Counted from the first letter of the stretch, positions 16,709-25,235 are shown. The stretch: 64,000 nucleotides of DNA from Glycomyces luteolus (GCF_027622875.1 NZ_JAPZVP010000007.1:1-64000), one strand, 5' to 3'. Numbers and translations are program-made. Notes: a model not told the origin generated them from the letters alone.

Positions 16709-17635
16709 ATGCGATTCGGTGTGGTTCCCTCCTCGGTCCGCCGCGATGTCCTCGCCTGGCACGGCAGTGCCGGCCAGGCCTGGCTCGACGGCCTCCCCAA
16801 GACGGTCTGGCGTCTGCAGCGGCTGTGGTCGCTGCGGACCGACGGGCCGCCCTACGGAGGCGGCAGCCACTCCTATGTGGTCCCGGTCCGGCGGGAGACC
16901 GGCGAGCAGGCGGTCTTGAAGGTCATCTACAGGGACGTGGAGAACGCCGCCGAACCGACTGCGCTGCACCAGTACGCGGGCGACGGCGCGGTGCGCCTGT
17001 ACGAGTACGACCCCGAGACGGGAGCGATGCTCCTGGAGCGGGCCGTCCCCGGCAACCGCCTCAAGTCGACCCGCTTCTTCGGCCATCGCACCCCGGAGGC
17101 CGCGTGGCGGCGCATCGGGATCGCGTGCGGGCTCTACCGGCGGCTGTGGCGGCCGATGGACGCGGTCGAAGGGTTCCCCGGGTTCCCCGCGGCCACCGAG
17201 ATGCTCGACCAGTGGCGAAGCGAGTACGGCGACCAGGGAAGCGCCGCACGGCAGGGCCCCGGGGCGGCCCGGCTCGACCTCGCCCTCGACCTGTGCGAAC
17301 GGCTCGCGGACCCGCCCGAACTCGGCATCGGCAACCGCGACACCCACCTGGGGAACATCGTCTCCGCCGAACGTGAACCGTGGCTGGTCATCGACCCCAA
17401 GCCCTATCTCGCCGAGCGGGCCTTCGACGGCGGGTACCTGCTGTTCATGCTGCAGCACCACGGCCCGCACAGCGGCGCCGAGCTGCTCGGCGCGGTCGCC
17501 GAGGGCTTGGGCGCCGACGCGGAGCGCCTGCGGGCATGGGCGCTGCTGCGCGCCATCGACCACCTGACCGAGGTCGAGGGGGAACGCGAAGTCGCCGCGG
17601 CCGAAGCGACCGTGGCCGCACTCGAAGGGGCGTAA
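16709..17635 (+). CDS. Aminoglycoside/hydroxyurea-type phosphotransferase
   Basis: A 308-residue kinase-fold protein resembling the APH(6)/hydroxyurea kinase family that inactivates streptomycin. The ATP-binding lobe shows AVLKVIY (Lys) and ENAAEPTALHQYAGDGAVRLY in pieces; the catalytic loop is GNRDTHLGN, where the usual first His is Asn but Asp and the distal Asn remain; WLVIDPKPYL supplies the metal-binding Asp and the typical Pro-Lys. The start is set by GATACT 6 nt upstream; an in-frame start 36 nt earlier would sit inside the promoter. Actual drug substrate unknown. Confidence 0.75.
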   Translation: MRFGVVPSSVRRDVLAWHGSAGQAWLDGLPKTVWRLQRLWSLRTDGPPYGGGSHSYVVPVRRETGEQAVLKVIYRDVENAAEPTALHQYAGDGAVRLYEYDPETGAMLLERAVPGNRLKSTRFFGHRTPEAAWRRIGIACGLYRRLWRPMDAVEGFPGFPAATEMLDQWRSEYGDQGSAARQGPGAARLDLALDLCERLADPPELGIGNRDTHLGNIVSAEREPWLVIDPKPYLAERAFDGGYLLFMLQHHGPHSGAELLGAVAEGLGADAERLRAWALLRAIDHLTEVEGEREVAAAEATVAALEGA

Positions 17636-17641
17636 GCGAAG

Positions 17642-17671
17642 CGGCGGCCGCGACGCGCGTGGCGGCCGCCG
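17642..17671. terminator. Hairpin between convergent genes
   Basis: CGGCGGCCGC and GCGGCCGCCG form a 10-bp stem with a 10-nt loop, 6 bp after the phosphotransferase stop. Confidence 0.6.
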
Positions 17672-17752
17672 GGCTCATTCGGGTGACGGCACTCGGGTCG
17701 GATTTCCGACTCGCGCTCGAGTCGTCCAGTCGTCGCCGGCCCCCTTGAACAG

Positions 17753-18001
17753 TCAGCCGCGAGTGTCGCGGCGGCCGGCCAGGAGACCGCGCAGACCGAT
17801 CACGCCGACCGCGACGCCGAGCCCGAACGAGGTGGCCGCCAGTGCCAAATGGACCCAGAAAAAGGCCGTCGAATCGCCCGCGGCGTCGAACGCCAGGCCG
17901 CTGACGTCCTCGAACAGGTTCTTCACGAACGCGGTCCAGATGAACACCGACCAGACGCCGAAGGCGAGCAGGAACACCGAGACCGGGCGGCTGAGCTTCA
18001 T
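17753..18001 (-). CDS. SCO4848-family small membrane protein
   Basis: An 82-residue protein with two membrane helices (about 5-27 and 45-68) and a basic C-terminus. The pattern SRPVSVFLLAFGVWSVFIW and a central FVKNLFED match the actinobacterial SCO4848 family, of unknown function. The ATG at 18001 is chosen because GATACT (minus strand, 18013-18008) lies exactly 6 nt upstream, the same leaderless layout as three other genes here; no Shine-Dalgarno is present. Confidence 0.8.
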   Translation of the reverse strand: MKLSRPVSVFLLAFGVWSVFIWTAFVKNLFEDVSGLAFDAAGDSTAFFWVHLALAATSFGLGVAVGVIGLRGLLAGRRDTRG

Positions 18002-18230
18002 GGCACCAGTATCCGGTCGGCGATGCGGGCGGACGTTTCGGGCGAGACGCACCGGTCGCCGGTCACGTTCCCGACCGAGTCGCGCCGGTTCCCTCTTTCG
18101 GTCTGCCTGTTGCGCCTACTATCCTGGTCTTTGCAGACCCGGTGTCACTCTGTGCGGCAGTTGCGTGCATACCGTGGTCTGCGATGATGGAGACCGGAAT
18201 GTCATCAATAGATGGAATGGCTGGCCGGAC

Positions 18231-18533
18231 ATGAGCGGACACGACAAAGCCTCATTGCCAGACGGTTACCCCGACCCTGAAGTCGTGGGCTGGGCGCGTA
18301 CCGAGGATCTGGAGTTCGCCGGCCTCCACATCAGAATGACCATTACTCCGGGAGACCGGATAGTGCAGTTGTGGGAGCTGGCCGACGGCCATCCCGTCCG
18401 CTGGCTCGGCAACGTCTTCCGCGTCGAGTCGGAACCGCCGGTCCTCAAGCTCAACTACCGCTACGAGTCGCAGTTCAATCGCACCCAGCGAGATGTCGTG
18501 GCCCGCACCGGCGCGAAGTTCTGGAAGGGCTGA
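18231..18533 (+). CDS. Hypothetical protein, 100 residues
   Basis: A small soluble protein with no recognised domain. Pairs of aromatic residues and alternating hydrophobics (LHIRMTITPGDRIVQLWEL, then LKLNYRYESQF) suggest a mostly beta fold. Codon usage is normal for the region. ATG 18231 follows a weak GG-rich stretch; an upstream in-frame extension exists but has no initiation signal. The 230 bp before it contain several TTGC/TATCCT-like elements but no convincing promoter pair. Confidence 0.55.
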   Translation: MSGHDKASLPDGYPDPEVVGWARTEDLEFAGLHIRMTITPGDRIVQLWELADGHPVRWLGNVFRVESEPPVLKLNYRYESQFNRTQRDVVARTGAKFWKG

Positions 18534-18544
18534 GTCCCGGGACC

Positions 18545-18566
18545 GCCGCCCGCCCCTCGGGGCGGC
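18545..18566 (+). terminator. Short G+C hairpin between convergent genes
   Basis: GCCGCCC and GGGCGGC form a 7-bp stem with an 8-nt loop between the small hypothetical gene and the MarR gene. Confidence 0.5.
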
Positions 18567-18604
18567 ACGAACCGATGCGGCGCATCGATGAACGAGCTGT
18601 CCGC

Positions 18605-19054
18605 TCATTCAGTTCCGATGCGCTCCAAGGCCTCGACGAGCGGCGCGAACTCGGGGTTGCGCCGCGCCTCCTCAAGCGCTTCCGCCAAGGCCCGGTCGTG
18701 GGTCGGCGTCGCCTCCGCGAGGAGCTTCCGCCCGGACTCGGTGACGTCGGTGTAGATCCCGCGCCGGTCGTCGGCGCAGATCGTCCGCTGCAGCAGCCCC
18801 CGGTCCTCCATGCGCGTCACCAGGCGCGTGGTCGCGCTCTGGCTCAGCACGACAGCCTCGGCCACCTGCCGCATCTGCAGGTGCCTGCCGGGGGCCTGCC
18901 GGTCGAGTACGGTGAGCAGCGAGAATTCCCGGACGGACAGCCCGTGCTCGGCTTCGAGGCGGCGCTCGATGCGGTCGGCGATGCCGTCGTGCAGTGCGGA
19001 GAGGGCGCACCAGTGCTGGGCCAGCGCGGTACTGGGGGATGCCGCTGTGCTCAT
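18605..19054 (-). CDS. MarR-family transcriptional regulator
   Basis: A 149-residue winged-helix protein. The recognition region QMRQVAEAVVLSQSATTRLVTRMEDRG is canonical, followed by the wing CADDRRGIYTDVTESGR. It has one Cys (at about 95), in the wing, a possible redox switch. ATG 19054 follows GGAGGAGC; an in-frame ATG 33 nt upstream would overlap the operator region. It is divergent from a three-gene redox operon and most likely represses it, as MarR regulators of quinone or electrophile stress operons do. Confidence 0.88.
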   Translation of the reverse strand: MSTAASPSTALAQHWCALSALHDGIADRIERRLEAEHGLSVREFSLLTVLDRQAPGRHLQMRQVAEAVVLSQSATTRLVTRMEDRGLLQRTICADDRRGIYTDVTESGRKLLAEATPTHDRALAEALEEARRNPEFAPLVEALERIGTE

Positions 19055-19126
19055 GATGCTCCTCCGGCTCGGTCCGATCGGGGTCAATACTAGCGTACCG
19101 CGATATAAGTTACAGGCGGATAATCG

Positions 19127-19156
19127 TTGCTTGCATTAGTCGGCGTCTGCAAGTAA
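19127..19156. promoter_or_regulatory. Candidate MarR operator
   Basis: TTGCTTGCA and TGCAAGTAA form an 8-of-9 inverted repeat around a 12-bp centre in the MarR/dehydrogenase intergenic region. Related TTGCAAGCA and GCAAGCACCG half-sites recur at 20092-20118 before the second gene of the operon. Confidence 0.5.
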
Positions 19157-19216
19157 TGTGGGCCTCGGCAGTTCGAACCCGAGCACGCCCGCGAGGGCCT
19201 GCGGACAGGAGAACCG

Positions 19217-20092
19217 ATGAGCGACAAGCCGACCGTGAGCGTCCTGGGCACCGGCATCATGGGGGCCGCCATGGCCCGCAACCTCGCCCGCGCCGGGCAC
19301 GAGGTCACCGCCTGGAACCGCAGCCGCGACAAGGCCGAACCGCTCACCGCAGACGGCATCCGCATCGCCGACACCCCCGCCGAAGCCGTCGCGAACGCCG
19401 ACGCGATCGTGACCATCCTCCACGACGGACCCGCCGCCCTCGACGTCATGCGCCAAGCCGCCCCGGCCCTGCGACCCGGCGCGCGATGGATCCAGTCCAC
19501 CACCGCAGGCATCGAAGGCATCGCCGGTCTCGCCGCCTTCGCGGCCGAACACGACCTCGTGTTCTTCGACGCCCCCGTCCTCGGCACCCGCGAACCCGCC
19601 GAAGCCGGCAAGCTCACCGTCCTCGCCTCCGGTCCGAACGACGACCAGACCGCGAACGCCGTGTTCGACGCCGTCGGCGCGAAGACCGTGTGGATCAGCG
19701 CCGACGGAGCCGACGGTGCGGCTTCCCGGCTCAAACTCGTCGCCAACAGCTGGGTCCTCGTGCTCACCCACGGCATCGGCGAAGTCCTCGCGCTGGCCGA
19801 GGGCCTCGGGGTCGACCCGCAGCGGTTCTTCGAGCTCATCGAGGGCGGACCGCTCGACGCCGGATACGCGCGCATCAAGGGCGGCCTGATCCTGAACGGC
19901 GAAACCGGGAACACCAGCTTCGGCCTCGACACCGCGGAGAAGGACGCGCGGCTCATCGTCGAGGCCGCTCGCGTGAACGGCGTCAGGCTCGACCTGGGCG
20001 AGGCCGGGGTCGAGCGCTTCCGCCGCGCCGCCGCGCAGGGCCACGGCGGCGAGGACATGGCCGCGTCGTACTTCGCGAGCTTCGCCGAATAG
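19217..20092 (+). CDS. NAD(P)-dependent 3-hydroxyisobutyrate dehydrogenase-family oxidoreductase
   Basis: A 291-residue beta-hydroxyacid dehydrogenase. The Rossmann motif is VLGTGIMGAAMARNLARAGH at about 8-27; the substrate-binding signature is the TTAGIEGI stretch and the catalytic Lys lies in SRLKLVANSW at about 174-183. Family members reduce or oxidise short hydroxyacids or succinic semialdehyde-like aldehydes. AGGAGA lies 5 nt before the ATG. First gene of a MarR-controlled operon with a PfpI protein and an old yellow enzyme, pointing to carbonyl detoxification. Confidence 0.88.
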   Translation: MSDKPTVSVLGTGIMGAAMARNLARAGHEVTAWNRSRDKAEPLTADGIRIADTPAEAVANADAIVTILHDGPAALDVMRQAAPALRPGARWIQSTTAGIEGIAGLAAFAAEHDLVFFDAPVLGTREPAEAGKLTVLASGPNDDQTANAVFDAVGAKTVWISADGADGAASRLKLVANSWVLVLTHGIGEVLALAEGLGVDPQRFFELIEGGPLDAGYARIKGGLILNGETGNTSFGLDTAEKDARLIVEAARVNGVRLDLGEAGVERFRRAAAQGHGGEDMAASYFASFAE

Positions 20093-20136
20093 CAAGCACC
20101 GACGAATTGCAAGCACCGCAACAAGAAGGAGCCATC

Positions 20137-20829
20137 ATGGCGAGGATGCTGTTCATCATGACCGGGGCCGGCGAGTGGACGCTCAACGACGGCACCAAGC
20201 ACACCACCGGGTACTGGGCCGAGGAAGCGGTGGTCCCGCTCGAGGCGTTCAAGCACGCCGGTCACGAGATCACCGTGGCGACGCCGGGCGGCGTGGTGCC
20301 GCCGGTCGACCCGGCGAGCCTCACCGACGAGGCCGGCGGCGGCGCCGAGACCGCCGCGCACCTGCGCACCGCGGTCGCGACGGCCGACGAGTTCGCCAAG
20401 CCCGCGGACCTCGCCGATGTGGACCTCGGCGACTACGACGCCGTGTACGTGCCCGGCGGCCACGGGCCCATGGAAGACCTGGCCGTCAACGCCGACTCCG
20501 GCCGCCTCCTCGCAGGAGCGCTCCGCGACGGCAAGCCCGTCGGCCTGGTCTGCCACGGCCTGGCCGCGCTCCTCGCCGCCGAGGACGAGGGCGTGAACGC
20601 CTTCGCGGGCTACCGAGTCACCGGCTTCACGAATGCCGAAGAGCACCTGGCGCAGCTGGCCGACAAGGCCCAATGGCTGCTGCAGGACCGGCTCGAGGCC
20701 GCCGGAGTGGTCTTCGCAGCCGCCGACCCGTTCACCTCGCACGTCCAGGTCGACCGCAACCTCGTCACCGGCCAGAACCCCCAGTCCTCCGCCGAGGCCG
20801 CCGAAGCCCTCATCGACCTCGTCGGATAG
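20137..20829 (+). CDS. DJ-1/PfpI-family type 1 glutamine amidotransferase-like protein
   Basis: A 230-residue protein of the class that includes Hsp31 and YhbO-type glyoxalases. The nucleophile elbow GLVCHGLAALL places Cys at about 133 with His next; an Asp/Glu for the third member is near 190 in AADPFTSHVQVD. The start motif MARMLFIMTGAGEWTLNDG and GGHGPMEDLAVN are typical of the large PfpI subgroup. Likely a glutathione-independent glyoxalase or deglycase-type stress protein. AAGAAGGAG lies 7 nt before the ATG. Second gene of the MarR operon. Confidence 0.87.
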   Translation: MARMLFIMTGAGEWTLNDGTKHTTGYWAEEAVVPLEAFKHAGHEITVATPGGVVPPVDPASLTDEAGGGAETAAHLRTAVATADEFAKPADLADVDLGDYDAVYVPGGHGPMEDLAVNADSGRLLAGALRDGKPVGLVCHGLAALLAAEDEGVNAFAGYRVTGFTNAEEHLAQLADKAQWLLQDRLEAAGVVFAAADPFTSHVQVDRNLVTGQNPQSSAEAAEALIDLVG

Positions 20830-20860
20830 CGCCCCTACCCGAAAGCCGAAAGGACCCACC

Positions 20861-21949
20861 TTGACCAGCAATCTGTTCACCCCGATCACGTTGCGCGGGA
20901 CCACCGTCCCGAACCGGATCTGGATGGCGCCGATGTGCCAGTACAGCGCCGACGCCGCGGGTCCCGCGACCGGCGTGCCGAACGACTGGCACCTCCAGCA
21001 CTACGGCGCCCGCGCCGTAGGCGGCCCCGGTCTGATCCTGGTGGAGGCCACCGCGATCGTGCCCGAGGGGCGCATCAGCCCAGTCGACCTCGGCATCTGG
21101 AACGACGCCCAGGTCGAGGGGCACCGGCGGCTCACCGCGTTCATGCGCGGTCGAGGTGTGGTCCCGGGCATCCAGATCGCGCACGCGGGCCGGAAGGCCA
21201 GCACGGACAGCCGCGGCGGCGGCTCGCTCGCTCCGGGCGAGGGCGGCTGGGAGACGATGGCTCCCAGCGCGATCGCGTTCAGCGGCGGCCACGCCGTGCC
21301 GCACGAGCTGAGCGTCGAGGAGATCCGCGGCGTCGTCACCGCCTTCGCGGTGGCCGCCGAGCGGGCGCTCGCCGCGGGGTACGAGGTCATCGAAGTGCAC
21401 GCCGCTCACGGCTACCTCGTCCACGAATTCCTGTCCCCTGTCTCGAACCGGCGCGAAGACGCCTACGGCGGCGACTTCGCGCACCGGGCCCGCCTCGCGC
21501 TCGAGATCGCCGACGCGGTGCGCACGGCAGTGGGGGAGCAGGTGCCGGTGCTGTTCCGGCTCTCGGCGACCGACTGGATCGAACCCGACGGCTGGACCGC
21601 CGACCAGACCGTGCGCCTCGCCGCGCTGCTGCGCGAGCACGGCGTCGACCTGGTCGACGTCTCGACCGGCGGCAACCTCCCGGACGCGCGGATCCCGGCG
21701 AGCCCCGGCTACCAGGTGCCGTTCGCCGAGCGGATCCGGCGCGAGGCCGGGATGCCCACGGCCGCAGTCGGCATCATCACCGAGCCGCAGCAGGCCGAGA
21801 AGATCCTCACCGAAGGCGGCGCCGACGCCGTGCTGCTCGGCCGCGAGCTCCTGCGCAACCCGTACTGGCCCCGCCAGGCCGCGCACGAGCTCGGCGCCGA
21901 GCACCCGCTCCCGCGCCAGTACCGGCGCGCCGAACGCAAGCGGGCCTGA
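20861..21949 (+). CDS. NADH:flavin oxidoreductase (old yellow enzyme, YqjM type)
   Basis: A 362-residue FMN enzyme that reduces activated C=C bonds of enones and quinones. YqjM-type features are visible: N-terminal NRIWMAPMCQYSA with the redox-tuning Cys at about 26, QIAHAGRKAS, the substrate-binding VHAAHGYLVHEFLSP, SNRREDAYGG, and the FMN phosphate site VGIITEPQQAEKIL. The TTG start follows AAAGG by 8 nt. It is the last gene of the MarR operon and is followed directly by a terminator. Confidence 0.93.
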   Translation: MTSNLFTPITLRGTTVPNRIWMAPMCQYSADAAGPATGVPNDWHLQHYGARAVGGPGLILVEATAIVPEGRISPVDLGIWNDAQVEGHRRLTAFMRGRGVVPGIQIAHAGRKASTDSRGGGSLAPGEGGWETMAPSAIAFSGGHAVPHELSVEEIRGVVTAFAVAAERALAAGYEVIEVHAAHGYLVHEFLSPVSNRREDAYGGDFAHRARLALEIADAVRTAVGEQVPVLFRLSATDWIEPDGWTADQTVRLAALLREHGVDLVDVSTGGNLPDARIPASPGYQVPFAERIRREAGMPTAAVGIITEPQQAEKILTEGGADAVLLGRELLRNPYWPRQAAHELGAEHPLPRQYRRAERKRA

Positions 21950-21952
21950 GCA

Positions 21953-21984
21953 CCGGTCGGGAGGCGGCCCCGCCTCCCGACCGG
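21953..21984 (+). terminator. Hairpin terminator of the MarR-linked operon
   Basis: CCGGTCGGGAGGCGG and its exact complement form a 15-bp stem with a 2-nt loop, 3 bp after the stop codon. Confidence 0.8.
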
Positions 21985-22081
21985 CCCGCCGACACCCTCG
22001 GGAGATCCCGGGGATCACCGCCGTGACCACCTAACCTTTTCGTCCTGAATGCACTTCCGCTCAGGCTCGAAAGGGACGCCC

Positions 22082-23656
22082 ATGACCTGGACACCCGGCG
22101 CACTCGTCCGTCACCAGCCCCTCGCCCGCCAGCACCGGCCGGGCGCCGCAGCCGACGCCTACCGCATCCACTACCGCGGCAACGACCACGAAGGCGGACA
22201 ACGCCTCGCGAGCGGCGCCGCCTTCATCCCCGCCGGAACGGCTCCCGACGGCGGCTGGCCCGTCATCGGCTTCGCCCACGGCACCACCGGCCTCAGCGAC
22301 GCCTCGGCCCCCTCCCGCGCCGGGTTCTCGCAGATCGAACTGGCCCACATCGACCGCTGGCTCGCCGCCGGGTACGCGGTGGCCGCCACCGACTACGAAG
22401 GACGCTCCACGCCCGGGCCGCACCCGTACTTCAACGGCGAGGCCGTCGCCGACGACGTGATCGACGCCGTCCGCGCCGTCCAGGGCCTCGACCACCGCAT
22501 CGCGACCGCCTGGCTGGTCGCCGGGTTCTCCCAGGGCGGGCACGCCGCCATGCACGTCGCCAACATCGCCACCGGGTACGCCCCCGAACTCGACTTCCGC
22601 GGCACCATCGCCGTCGCACCGGCCGCGTGCGCCGGGGAGCTCATCGCGGCACTCACCGCCGACGGCGACGCCCCGCTGTCGCCGATCGTGCCCCTCACCC
22701 TCGCCGGGATCGCCGCGACACACCCCGGGTTCGAACCCGACGCGTTCCTCACCCCGCTCGGTGCCGAACTCGTCGCGTGGGCCACCCGCGCCACGCTCCG
22801 CGACATGCACCAGGCCGTGCGCGGCATCGGCAACGACCAGGCAGGGACCACCGGCATCGCGGCGCGGCCCGAGATCGCCGAGGTCCTCGACGCCGCCGGC
22901 GCCCCGGTCACCTACCTCGACCGGCCCGTGTTCATCTCCGCCAGCCGCGATGACGAGATCATCCCGCACCAGCCCGTCGAGCGCTTCGCCGACGGCCTGC
23001 GGCGGGCCGGAGCCGACGTCGCCTTCGCCGCCCACATCGGCGCCGACCACGCCGGGATGCTCGAGACCGGCCAGCCCGACGCGATCGACTTCGGACGCGA
23101 ACACCTCGAGGCCGTCGGCGTCGCGTACGACGTTCCGGCCCAACGCTTCGACCTGCTCGACCGCAGCGGCGACGGCTTGCTCGCCCGCGACGACTACGAC
23201 GCGTTCGCGCTGCGGCTGGCCCGCAGCCTCGGCCACGCGCCGCGTTCGGCGAAGGCCGCCGCAGTGCGCGACGGCTATCGGCGGCTGTGGAACGCCGTGT
23301 GCACCGCCGCAGACGGCGACGACGACGGCACGGTGAGCGCCGCCGAGTACCGGGCATGGGCTGCAAGGGAAGCCGCCGCCGACGGTGACCGCTCCGGTTT
23401 CGCGACGGCCGTGCGCCCCCTCGCCGAAGCCGTTATCGCCCTCGTCGACGACGACGCCGACCGCGCCCTCGACCGAGGCGAACTCGACCGGCTCCTGACC
23501 GCGTGCCGAGTCGCACCCGAAACGGCCGCCGCGACCTGCGCGCAATTGGACGCCAACGGCGACGGGCGGGTCAGCGCCGATGAGATCGTCGACGCGGTTC
23601 GAGGCTTCTGCATCGGCGAAGCGGCTCCGGGCTCCTGGCTGTTCGGCAGGTTCTGA
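22082..23656 (+). CDS. Lipase/alpha-beta hydrolase fused to a calerythrin-like EF-hand domain
   Basis: A 524-residue cytoplasmic protein (no signal peptide). Residues 1-345 form an alpha/beta hydrolase of the secretory-lipase type: oxyanion GFAHGTTG, nucleophile Ser150 in GFSQGGH, Asp near 288 in SRDDEIIP and His near 322 in GADHAGM. Residues 350-524 match calerythrin, with EF loops DRSGDGLLARDD (about 359), ADGDDDGTVSAAE (410), DDDADRALDRGE (456, degenerate) and DANGDGRVSADE (489), and the terminal VRGFCIGEAAPGSWLFG. Loops 1, 2 and 4 keep Ca ligands. One uninterrupted frame with uniform codon use spans the junction. AAAGGGA precedes the ATG. Calcium control of the hydrolase is an inference. 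Confidence 0.85.
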   Translation: MTWTPGALVRHQPLARQHRPGAAADAYRIHYRGNDHEGGQRLASGAAFIPAGTAPDGGWPVIGFAHGTTGLSDASAPSRAGFSQIELAHIDRWLAAGYAVAATDYEGRSTPGPHPYFNGEAVADDVIDAVRAVQGLDHRIATAWLVAGFSQGGHAAMHVANIATGYAPELDFRGTIAVAPAACAGELIAALTADGDAPLSPIVPLTLAGIAATHPGFEPDAFLTPLGAELVAWATRATLRDMHQAVRGIGNDQAGTTGIAARPEIAEVLDAAGAPVTYLDRPVFISASRDDEIIPHQPVERFADGLRRAGADVAFAAHIGADHAGMLETGQPDAIDFGREHLEAVGVAYDVPAQRFDLLDRSGDGLLARDDYDAFALRLARSLGHAPRSAKAAAVRDGYRRLWNAVCTAADGDDDGTVSAAEYRAWAAREAAADGDRSGFATAVRPLAEAVIALVDDDADRALDRGELDRLLTACRVAPETAAATCAQLDANGDGRVSADEIVDAVRGFCIGEAAPGSWLFGRF

Positions 23657-23693
23657 GCGGGATGGGCGAGCATCCGCCCGGAGCCCGGAGGTC

Positions 23694-25235
23694 CTAGACC
23701 ACCGTCTCCGAATCCGCCGTCTCGTCCCGGACGCCGAACTCGTCGCAGACCTCCTTCGTCGGTCCGCATCGGACGATCCGGCCGCGATCCATCACCGCCA
23801 CGCGATGCGCGAAGCCCCGCACCGCCTCCAAATCGTGGCAGATGAACAGATAACTCAGACCCAGACGCTCCTGCAGGCCGATGAGCAACTCGAAGATCTC
23901 CCGGCGCAGCGGCGCGTCCAAAGCCGAAGTCGGCTCATCGAGCACCAGGAGACGCGGCTCGCTCGCCAGCGCCCGCGCGATGTTCACGCGCTGGCACTGA
24001 CCGCCCGAGAGCTCGTGCGGACGACGGTCGGCGAGTCCGATGTCGAGTCCGGTGAGCGCGAACAACTCCCGCACCCTCGCCGGACCCGCGACAGGGTCCC
24101 AACGCCGCTGCACCCGCAGCGGCTCGGCCACGGCCTCCCCGGCGGAGAGACGCGGACTGAGCGAGCCGTACGGGTCCTGCAGCACCGGCTGCAACCGCGG
24201 ACGGAGCGACCGAAGATCACGCTCACCCATGTCGGCGAGATCGCGGCCCTCGAAGCGGACCGTGCCGCTCGCGGGCCTCAAGAGCCGCAGCACCGCGGCG
24301 GCGATCGACGACTTGCCCGAACCCGAAGGGCCGATGAGCGCCAGCGTCTCCCCGGCCGCGATGTCGAACGAGACGCCGTCCACCGCACGATTGCCCGAGC
24401 GGGTTCCCATTCCCAGCCGATAGCGAACCGGCGCATGTGACATGTGATATTCCACCGTCAGATCGCGGACTTTCAGCAGCGATGCCGCATCGTTCAACGG
24501 CGCTCGCGGTGCGAGCGCGGGACCCTCTCGGATCACGTCCGAGAGCAGCCGACCCTCCTCGATGGCGAGTACCCGATCGGCGTACTCGTCGACCACCGCG
24601 AGGTCATGGGTGATGACCAGCATGCCGGTCCCCGTTGCGGCGCAGCGTTCCCGCAGGAGATCGAGGATCTGCGTCCGGGTCCGCACATCGAGTGCCGTGG
24701 TCGGTTCGTCGGCCACGATCAGTTTGGGGGTGGCGGCCGTGGCGAGGGCGATGACGGCGCGCTGGCGCATGCCGCCGGAGAACTGGTGCGGGTAGTCGCG
24801 GGCGCGGGCGGACGGGTCGGGAATGCCGACGGCGTCGAGCGCGTCCACTGCGGCCTGCCTCGCGGCGCCCTTGCCGATGCCGCGAACTGAGGCGATGGCC
24901 CCGGCGATCTGGTCGCCGACCCGGTGGACCGGGCTCAGCACCGTGAGGGCGTCCTGCGGCACGTAGGCGAGGGTGCGTCCCCGGAGCCCGCCGAGCACCG
25001 CTCGGCCGGCGCCGAGGATCTCGGTGCCGTCGATGACCGCGCTGCCCGACGCGTGCGCCGATGGCGGCAGCAGTCCCAGGATCGCTTTGGCGGTCAAGGA
25101 CTTCCCGGCGCCCGAAGCGCCGATGAGCGCCACGATCTCACCGGGGTCGATGCTGAAGGAGATGCCGCGCACGGCTTCCGTCCGTCCGATTCTGACGCGA
25201 AGGTCGCGGACGTCGAGCAGGGTGCGGGCGTTCAT
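23694..25235 (-). CDS. Peptide/nickel ABC importer, two ATPase domains fused (DppD-DppF type)
   Basis: A 513-residue protein with two complete nucleotide-binding domains. The first has Walker A GASGAGKS, signature FSGGMRQR and Walker B LIVADEPTTALD; the second has GPSGSGKS, LSGGQCQR and LLVLDEPTSALD. Together they would energise uptake through the downstream-fused permease. The ATG overlaps the permease stop by 4 bp (ATGA), so translation is coupled. A dispersed repeat copy is translated in frame at about residues 260-268, in the loop between the first strand of domain 2 and its AVDGVSF strand. It is the last gene of the operon. Confidence 0.92.
   Translation of the reverse strand: MNARTLLDVRDLRVRIGRTEAVRGISFSIDPGEIVALIGASGAGKSLTAKAILGLLPPSAHASGSAVIDGTEILGAGRAVLGGLRGRTLAYVPQDALTVLSPVHRVGDQIAGAIASVRGIGKGAARQAAVDALDAVGIPDPSARARDYPHQFSGGMRQRAVIALATAATPKLIVADEPTTALDVRTRTQILDLLRERCAATGTGMLVITHDLAVVDEYADRVLAIEEGRLLSDVIREGPALAPRAPLNDAASLLKVRDLTVEYHMSHAPVRYRLGMGTRSGNRAVDGVSFDIAAGETLALIGPSGSGKSSIAAAVLRLLRPASGTVRFEGRDLADMGERDLRSLRPRLQPVLQDPYGSLSPRLSAGEAVAEPLRVQRRWDPVAGPARVRELFALTGLDIGLADRRPHELSGGQCQRVNIARALASEPRLLVLDEPTSALDAPLRREIFELLIGLQERLGLSYLFICHDLEAVRGFAHRVAVMDRGRIVRCGPTKEVCDEFGVRDETADSETVV
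24433..24457 (-). repeat. Dispersed palindromic repeat, copy 3 (inside a coding region)
   Basis: Read in the coding direction, GTGGAATATCACATGTCACA continues with TGC. It encodes Val-Glu-Tyr-His-Met-Ser-His-Ala and sits in a variable loop of the second ATPase domain. Confidence 0.65.
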
